Of a stretch of 64,000 nucleotides of DNA, positions 24,901 through 34,200 are shown in pieces (within the stretch, counting starts at the first letter, position 1; each line of letters begins with the position of its first letter). This DNA comes from Nereocystis luetkeana (taxonomy: Eukaryota; Sar; Phaeophyceae; Laminariales; Laminariaceae), in assembly GCA_031213475.1 (NCBI GenBank), contig JARUPZ010000010.1, positions 5,868,776 through 5,932,775 on the forward strand. The letters run 5' to 3'. Made by a program: the position numbers and the translations under genes. The notes beneath the pieces are model-generated. The model saw only the letters and a list, made by a program, of their open reading frames with translations. It was not told the DNA's origin and searched no databases.

Positions 24901-27900
24901 TCCCTTCTCTAGGACTGCAGTCTCGTTTTGGGGGGACAAATTACCCAAATTCTTACTATTAATAACAAGACTGCCGTAGCTTGTGCCCTAAGCGGGACTG
25001 CAGTCCAAAAAAAAAAGTGTTTTTTTTTTCTGTTGGCGCCGGGTGGGTCTCTTCTTGGTGTGTGCGTGGTGTTTGTTTTTGCATGGTGTTGTTGTGATGG
25101 GATGCAGATTATCTTGTAGCGGAAGCTCTACAGTAGCTGTAGCACTGCTACACGGGGCAGATTGCACCCGTAGTACGGCAGGGTGTTTATATTAATAGTA
25201 CAGAAACGCGATATTGATGTTGTGCTGTGGCTGCCTTGACAGGAGTTGTAGCATGCAAAGTCGTGTATCAGTACTAAAACCGGTAAGTATATACTGCTGT
25301 AGCACCATCAATAACTGTAAACTCGTTTGGGCTGGTCGGTTTTCCTCGAACGCTGGCTACGTACGTACGTACGTACTTTTTTTTTTTTAGCTCTCCAAGA
25401 CTTTTTTTTTTCAAACTTTTTTTCTTGTGTTCTCCGTTTTTGCCCGGTGGCTACGCGTATGAGTAGCTGGTACGAGGAACGAACGCCTGCTATGTACTCC
25501 CTTTTCACCTCGGGACACCCCCGGGATTTCAAGCCAACCACAATCCCGAAGGAAGGGAAACCTTGTGCGTATATATAAAGTATATACTAGTACACAGTAT
25601 ATACAAAATATTAATATTACGGGGGACCGAAGAGCGGGAAGTGGTACCCGGGGGTCGTCGAAGCGGCGGACTGCTTCATGGCGAGGTGGCACAGGAACGA
25701 AGCACAGAAGAGCCGGCTACGCCACGCAGCAGAGGATGCCAAGAACGGCGACAAGGGGAGGGGGGGAGGGGGGAGGGGCGGCTGTTCTGAATCAGCTGTC
25801 GACGAACGTAGAAACGAAATTATAGATCGGGTGGCTAGGTATCGGTTCGACTATGAATAGCTCTTACAGACTTATGCCTGTATATCCCTCTCTTTCGTGT
25901 TGCTTCGTCCCTGCAGCAGATACCTGCCCTTCCTGAGTACGTATGCTTTCCATCTATTGTAGCACCCTTGCTGAAGTCCTTGCGTCGTATGTATTCTGTT
26001 TTTTTTTTTTTTTCTCATTCACAAATTTGTTTTTTTTTTGGTCTTATGGTATTTTTGCTCTTATTTTTCCGGTCTTGCTTGTGTTGTTGTGTTTTCGTAC
26101 CCGGTACGCTGACCCTTCACTTGCTTGACACTTGAATTTTCGATTTAGTTTTAGTTTTAGTCTTCCTCTGTCTCACAGTCTGTGACCACATAATCAGTAT
26201 CTCTCTAGGATAAGGGATCAGGACGGACACTGGGTGTACTGATGAAGCTGGGCAGAAAGGGCGATTTAATGTGAAGACAACAACAACAACAACAACATAG
26301 TTAATAGGACCAAATATTGTTCGTAAAAATGGTTAGATATATAGGATTTTATGCATATCATGGGTCCTATTAACTACGGCCCCCCGTAATAGTAATAGTG
26401 GTTGTGGTAGTGGTAGTAGGGGTAGTGTTTTAAAGAGTGATCATATTAATGGTAGCACTCGTATCGTAGAGGTATAATAGTAATAGTACTCGTATTAAAT
26501 AGTACCTGGTATAGTGCTATGAGCAGAAGGAGAGGTAGAATCGGTAGTCTTGGTTATAGTATCATACCTGGTACCTCCTGGTATTGATTGTTCGTACAAG
26601 TAGCGTGTGTTCTTATTATCACTGTGATCGTCTGGTAGTCACAAAGTAAAGATTGATGTAAAAGTAATACCTATTATTACGTGCGTGGCATGTATTATTA
26701 ATAGTAATATCAATATTAATACCTATGGATGCCTGATGGTTATTTATATATTTTGCGTATATTATAGCAACACACCTGGTGTCTTTGGTAGTAGTTTCTA
26801 GTGCGGCAGGAGTGATTTTCGTAGTATTCTTACCAGCGATCATAGTTGTTCATAGTATAGTGGTATCGCTTATAACGAAACGTACACCATCTGTTGAACA
26901 CTCTGTTTACCATTGCGGTTATTTATAGTTATCATATTACGGGGGACCATAGTTAATAGGACCTATGGTATACATAAAAACCTATATATTTGACCATTTT
27001 TACTAACAATATTTGGTCCTATTAACTGTGGTCCCCCGTGATAGTGTAAAAATAACAACAACGGCAACAACAACGGCAACAACAGCGTGGCGTGCCTACA
27101 GGGTGAAAACAAAATGCCGATCACGTCCAATTCTCCAAACACCTCGGTGTCCCTATAACACCACTTGCCCCCCTCCCCCCCACTACACACATGCCTCCAT
27201 ACACCCACCCACCGACGCACGGCAGAGTGTGTTCACCAACATGGACGACAAGCAAGTCATCTCCTACTACACCACCTGCGAGGGTTCAAACGTTTTCGTC
27301 GAGTCCCTCTCCTCGGCTTTTCTACAGGGCAAGGCCGCCAGAGGCATCCTTTCTGCAGTCGACGATGAGAGCTTCGAAGCTCAATGCCCGAATATGGTGT
27401 GTGGGGTGATGAGATGGGATGGGATGGGATGGGATGGGATGGGATGGGATGGGATGGGATGGGATGGGATGGGATGGGATGGGATGGGATGGGATGGGAT
27501 GGGATGCAATGGGATGGGATGGGATGGGATGGGATGGGTTGGGATGGGATGGGATGGGATGGGATGGGTTGGTATGGGATGGGATGGGATGGGATGGGAT
27601 GAGATGGATGGGTTGGGTTGGGATGGGGTGGGTTGCGTCAGGGTTTTAGCGGGTCAGGGTTATGGTTAGCACTCGGGTTTAAGGCTGGAGGTGGGGTTAC
27701 CGTTGGAGTTAGTGGGGGGTTGCTTGCTCAACCATGATGGGTGGGTGGTTGGGTGGGTGGACTAGAGGTCAGGGTTGAGGTCAGGATCGGGGTTGGGGTA
27801 GATGTTTAGGTCGAATTTCGGGGGTGGGGTGGGGTCGGGTGGGTACGGTGGGGGGTTGGTGTTGGGGTTTGAAACCTATGCCTAACCGTAACTTCACCGT

Positions 27901-28214
27901 ATCTCCCCCACCCTTTGCTTTAGTGCGTAAATTACGGGTGTGATTGCGCTTTACAACGCAGCGCTCTGTTGTTGTTTTCATTGTTGTTGTTGTTGCTCTT
28001 GCTGTTGCTCCTGTTGTTGATTTCGTCGTTGTTATCGTTGCGCTGTTGTGTATGGCAGATCTCGACCAAGGAAGACCTGGGGTCGGACATCGATGAAATC
28101 TTGAACAACATCGGCATCATGGGAAGCCTCGTGCGTTGCGGCAACGTTAACCCGTGAGTCAGCCTCCGCTCTGCCCTGGACGGCGATATGACTCGAGTAT
28201 TATTATTATTATTA

Positions 28215-28293
<79 letters not shown>

Positions 28294-31200
28294 AGTACAG
28301 GCCCGCTGATAAAAAAGTACCGAATAAGAACATAAGATCACTAATTCGGTTGAGTAAAACCGCTCAGAAGTGGTGGAAGTGTACAGTAAATTCTACACTA
28401 AATTCTATATAGTAGGCTATGCTCAAGTTTGTTTGAAGATGGCGCCCCAATAAGAATCTCATGCTTGCCCAGATTAGGTGTTTCTTGTTGGCCGGCCCAA
28501 TACTGTGCTATTGCTACGTATTAATGATACCTGCTGTCTTTTTTCATCCCGTTTTTTTAGCTTCGACCTTCTTTTCTCTTCCTATTTATAGTCGTACTTC
28601 GAAGTATACTATCAATAGTACCGGTATCATATATCAGGTCCCAACAAGGTAGCAGAATGCAATACGGAGCACCGTGCGGTATGCGTACGTGGTCTTGAAA
28701 TCGTGGTTACACGCTGATTTTGGTTTCCTCCCCAGGGCAGTAGTAACAGCAGCGTACTGGAAGTAGTCGTGCAGAGTAATACTGGTACAGAATGCTGCCA
28801 GTAGGAGTACGCGTGGGCTTGAAAAAATCGTAGTATAATACTTGCACGCTGTTTTTCCTTTGTTGTTTTGTGTATGTTTGGCAGTCGCTCCTTCGTGAAA
28901 ATTCGTAGTTCACGTAGCTTTTCGTTTGTTTGATGTGCAGATGTGTGCTTCGTGAAAACCGTCGTGCGTGTTTCTCAAGCTGCCTTATCTAAGTGTTTCG
29001 TGCGTTTGCTCTACCGAACAGCTACTTGGTAAAAATCGCAGCCGAACGTTCCTGTTTCTCACTGTTTTGTGTTTGTTTTGCGAGTACGTATTTCCGTGAA
29101 AATCGCGTTTGTCGTTACACGTTGCCTCTTCTCGTTTGTGTTTGTTTGTGTGTGTGTGTTTTTTTTTTTTTTTTTTTTGTCAGGTACTTCGTGGCCGGCG
29201 TGGAGGGTTCTCTGTGCTCGGACGCGCCCACAAACGTCTGGTTCGTGATCTGCGGCTTCGCGGTTGTGTCGGTCAGCCTGTTCGTCGTGGCCGTGTCCTT
29301 CCGGCTGCTGCTCCAGCAGAAGGAGGTCAGAGCTACTTCTTCTGTTGGTTGGTTGATTTTGTGGGCTGTCTGATTGGTTGGTTGGTCTTGGGTGGTATGG
29401 TTCGTGTGGGTGGTTGTTTTTGACTGGGTGATTTGGTTCGGGTAGTTTTCAGTAGTTGGTTGGTTCGTTCGTTGATTGGATGGTTGGTTAGGTGGTACCA
29501 ATCTGGTTGGATGTGTAGATTTGCTTGGTCGTCATATTAACGAAACGCCTCCTTTATGTTTGCCCACAGGGGTTGTTTGGGGTTTGGCTTTGTGTTTGGG
29601 TGGGTGGGGTAGTTCGCTATCTTGTAATATGGTTCGTATGGTTTGTACGTTGGTTGAACGTTGATAGTTGGGTGGGGGAGTTGGATGGCTTAGTTGGTTA
29701 GTTTTCCTGGGTGTGTGAGGATGGGTGTTTTTTGGTCGGTTTGGTCTGAATGGTTGGTTTTATTGGGTGGTTGCATGTATGTTGGTTGATGAGTTGGTTG
29801 TTCGATGGGTTGATTGGTTTCCTGCTATGGTTGACTGCTTGGGTGAGTTTTTTGCGCTTGCTTGATTGCTCAGTTGGCTTTGTTTTAATGTGGGTTGTTC
29901 GCTTCGGTTGCCTGGCTGCCGGGCTGGTTAGGTGGAAGCGGTTTTGTGTGCTTGATGTTGTGGCGGCTTGTTGATGGGACAGACAAGGAGAGAAAACAGA
30001 GAAAGAGAAGCTGCAGGGCGCCGACAGTAGCAGCAGCAGTGTACGTACCTTGTTTTTGAGGACCTCCGTGGAAAAAAAAACGTGTTTCACTATCTGCATT
30101 ATTTTATTTCTCTCACTAAAGCCCCCCCCCCCCCCCCCCCCTTTTCCCTCCCTCCCCCCCTCTACCGCCCTCCCGCCTTCTGCCTCTCCACCGCTTCTCG
30201 ACGAGATAGGAAGGTCTCTACAGGGTGGTGTTCGAGGAAGACCTGTCGAGGTCGTGCGACACACTATCCGACGACAGTTTCCCCCTTTCTGCGGGCGCCA
30301 AGCGCTCCTCGTCGAACTCCTTTGCGAAGAGCAAGGACAGGGGGGGAGGCATTGAGGCTGACTGGAACGGACGTAGAAGAGAGCACGCGCGGACGGGTAC
30401 CGCCACCACTACCACCCATGCCGCTACTGCTACCGCTGCTGCTGCTACTGGTGGTGGTGGTGGTGGTGGTGGTGGTGGTGGTGGTGGTGGTGGTGGTGGT
30501 GGTGGTGGTGGTGGTGGTGTTGGTGGTGGTGTTAGTGCTACTGACGAGTCGTTTTTGCATCGTCATCCTTCGGTTGCCTTGGTTAGGACATCCTCTGCCC
30601 GCGCTCAAACAGAACCGGCTTCGGCTGCTGCTGCTGCTGCTCCTGCAGTCGCTGGAGGAGAAGAAGAGGATTCCCAAACGTCTGGCACGGTTTCGAGGAC
30701 AGACTCGTCGCCCCTAGCTTCCGTGAACTCCCCGACACTTACGGGGGCCGGGTCGGGGAGGGGAGGAGAAGAGGGGGGAGGAGGAGGAGGAGGACGAGGA
30801 CGAGGAGGGGGAGGAGCTGGAGGAAGAGATGAAGAAAGAGGAGGGGGGAGGGGGGGAAGAGGAGGAGGAGGAGGAGGAAGAGGGGGGGGGCGAGAAGCGG
30901 TGGCGGTGGCGACTGCGGCAGGGCGGGAGTCAACGACGGCTAGGCCGGGTCGAGCTAGACCGGTGGAGTCTGCGCTGCCGATGCCTCGCGCTCCGTCTGC
31001 CGGCTCTATCTATGGCCTCGATGCACAGCAGCACCAGGTGGGTGGGTGGGTGGGTGGGTGGGTGGGGGGTTGAGTGGGTGGGTCGTTGTCTTGTACAATA
31101 ATGAGCTCCTTTCGTTAACTGTGAAGATTATCGGGAAGGGGGGGAGGTGTGTACTCATGCCATTCATGGCCAGAGTCGTATTCGTATGACCAATAGACCC

Positions 31201-34200
31201 CCGCATCCCCCCCAACATAAGCAATGTCGGGACGGAACGCGTCGGGTTTTGACCGACCAGGCTCGGGAAGGGAGGGGGGCGAGAGAGAGGAAGAATGACT
31301 GGGTTTTTTTTGTTGTCTTGCAAGATACCCCAGGGGGGGGGGCGGGGGGGAGAGATGATGAGTGTTTGGGAGGCAAGAGGAGCAAGCGGGGCAGGGTGTA
31401 GAAAGGCGGGAGTAGGGAAGGGAAGGAGCAAGGTGGTGGGAGAGGGGAGGGGGAGGGGGGGTGTACTCGATATCATGGGGAATAGGAGTCCGGGGGTAGG
31501 GCGAGGTACGGGGGTGGTGGTGTTGGAGAGGCAGTGCGCACGCTGTGTGCCGCGCATCTTACGCTTCCACAAGTCCCAGAGGAAGCCAGTTGGGATTAAA
31601 AAGTCTATCTTTCAGAATTGCAGCCACCGCGGTTTTGGGGACAACCCTACTTGGAGTAAATTTCTTTCCACAGGATTTCAAGGGTCAAGACTATTTTCTG
31701 TAACCCGCTCACCTCCCCCCCCCCCCCCCCCCCCCCTGGACTGAACCTTTGTCGAACGCGCACACACTCCTTGCCGGACGAAGCAGGGAGAAGGACCACT
31801 CGCCGGACAAGGTTCCGAGGCTGGGCGTCGAATCGTCCGCTCGAAATCCAGCAGCGGTCGCTGGGGCGGGGGGTCGGGCCGCGTCGGCGCGAAACGCGTC
31901 GGCGCGAGTCCCGCGAGGGGATCTGCGGCGGCGGGGGCGGGGTTGGGGAAGGCGGAGGGGGGAGGGGGGGCGGGGGGCGGGAGGGGGAAGGAGATGGAAA
32001 ACATGTACGGGTCTTCGTCTTCTGAGGGCGACGAGGAGGAGGGCCGTGGTGGTGGTGGTGGTGGTGGTGGTGGTGGGAGGGGGTCTCCGGAGAGAGGCGT
32101 TCCTGCGTCAAGAGGGGACAGGAGTGGGCCTGACGAGAGTGGGAGCGGTCGGTACGGGCGTCGCGAGCACCGTTCGTGGCGTGATGGGAGCCGGCGGGCG
32201 AGGGGGGCTCCTACTGGTGGAGGTGTTGGGCTTGCGGACACCGGGAGGAGGGGGAGCACGAGACAGAGATCGACAAAGTGAGATATGACCATCATCATGA
32301 CGACGATGATGGCGGGGGTTGGTCGATGCGTGTTGCGGTGGTGGTGTTATGGTGGTGGTGTGTTTGTAGTCGTATGGAGTACCTGGTATAGAGGAGGGCG
32401 GGTGGGGCGGGGGGGGGGCGGGGGGGTGTACTCATGTCATGCATAGCCGTGGGCGCGCGCGGGAGGGGGGGAGGGTGGGGGGTAGTGGAGTTTGAAGGAG
32501 TGGGTCAGGAGAGAGCGTCGAGGGAGTGTGGGAGATGTAGTTGGATAGAGTGGGAGAGAGCGAGGTTGGGGGACGTGAGGAAGAGAGAGGTAGGAACTGA
32601 TGCAGAGATGGCAACAGATAAAATAAACAGACAGGTGCATAGAGACAGGTTTAGAAGCAGAGGTTGATGGCGTGGCGTCAAAGATGAACATTTGCCCTAA
32701 ATTATTGCAGTAGCTTCAGGTGTAAATCCCAACCCTAGCCCTGCTTTACTTGTATTTCATCCTAACCCAGCGCTAGCCCTGATGCTAGATAAAATGCACT
32801 CAACCTTCGGAGACAATGGTTGAAATTAATCCAGAGTCAAGGCAGTTTTTGCGGTATACGTAGTCAGACTACGAACTAAAAACAAAAGAACGAAAAAAAA
32901 TGAAAATGAAAAAACAGCGAAGAAGAAATCAACGGGAAGCAATTAAAACGCCACTGGTGTCGACGAGGGGGGCAGAGCAAATCGGTGGCTATGTTCGCGA
33001 CCGTGGGTCTTGAACGAGGCAGACTGACGTGGCCGTGCCCAAACCGACCCCCCCCCCATCTCTCCTACTGCCGTATGTTTTTTAATGAGTTTCAACAGGT
33101 TTATCCTGTCCCCCGCACACGCTCGCGGCGAACGCACCTTTGCAACTCTGGCCTCCCGCACCAGCTGCTGCAGCAGCAGGAGCGGCAGCGTCAGCGCTAC
33201 ACCGTTTCGTCCAACCCTGACCAATTCGACCCTCCCACCCCCCAACAGCTCCCTTCCCCCCTCGCCTCCCGTTCCTCCTCTCGCTGCGACGTTCCGACCG
33301 GCTCTAACTTACGCGACCCACCGCCCCCTACCCCATCCTCCTCCACCACCACCTCCTCCTCCCCGCCCCCCGCCCCCCCTCACTCCCCTGTCCCCGCCCC
33401 ACTCCCCGCCTCCGCCTTTGGCAACGCCTTCGACGACCCACCAATCAAGACTCTTCCGCACCCTGGCGGGGCTAGACGACCCGACCGAAGAAACGCCTTC
33501 CGTGATCATCTCGCGCACGGGAAGTGTCGGTGGTGGCGGTGGTGGTGAAAGCGGTGGTGACGGCGAGGAGAGCGAAACGCTAACGTTTACGGTCGCCCGC
33601 CCCGGGAGTTTCGTCGGTAGCCGCGCTTCCCTCGACGGCAGCAACGGCGGCGGTGGGGGTGGGGGTGGGGGTGGGGGGATCGGTCGGCGGCGCCACTCCC
33701 GCAGTTATCTCCGGAACGCGTCGGTCCGCGAGGGAGGACGATCTCTCTCCCGCGTGGGGATCGACGACGGGGATAGCGACGACGGGAGGCGAAACACCCA
33801 CCACCAAGGTTGGGGCGGGGGCGGCGGCGACGGCGGCGGTGGTGCGGGGGGAACGAGGAGTGTTAGCGAAAGGCGCATTGACGGCGGCGGCGGCGGCGGC
33901 GGCCGCCAGGCTTTGGGTAGGAGTGGCTCCGCGGTCGGTGGTGGCACCAGTAGTGGTGGTAGCGGTGGCGAGGGGGGTAGGCCGCGTCGCCTGAGGAGCT
34001 TCCGCGTAAACTCCGGCGCTGCCGCCGCCGGCGCCGGTGGTGGTGGTGGTGGTGGTGGTGGTTTGCTGATGCGTGGGCTTTCCGGAAGCGGGCGCTCGGG
34101 GATCGGCCTCCCGTGGACACCAGGACAGCACATGTTGACGCCGAAGGAGGGCACGTGGGCGGCGTTTAGCAGGGACTACCCGCGGGACCCTGGGGTCAGC

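Noticed and set aside
27384-27669. Trp/Asp/Gly/Met-repeat open frames after 27396
   Set aside because: They are translations of (GGGAT)n just after a good GTGTGT donor; the phase-0 join to 28059 is clean.
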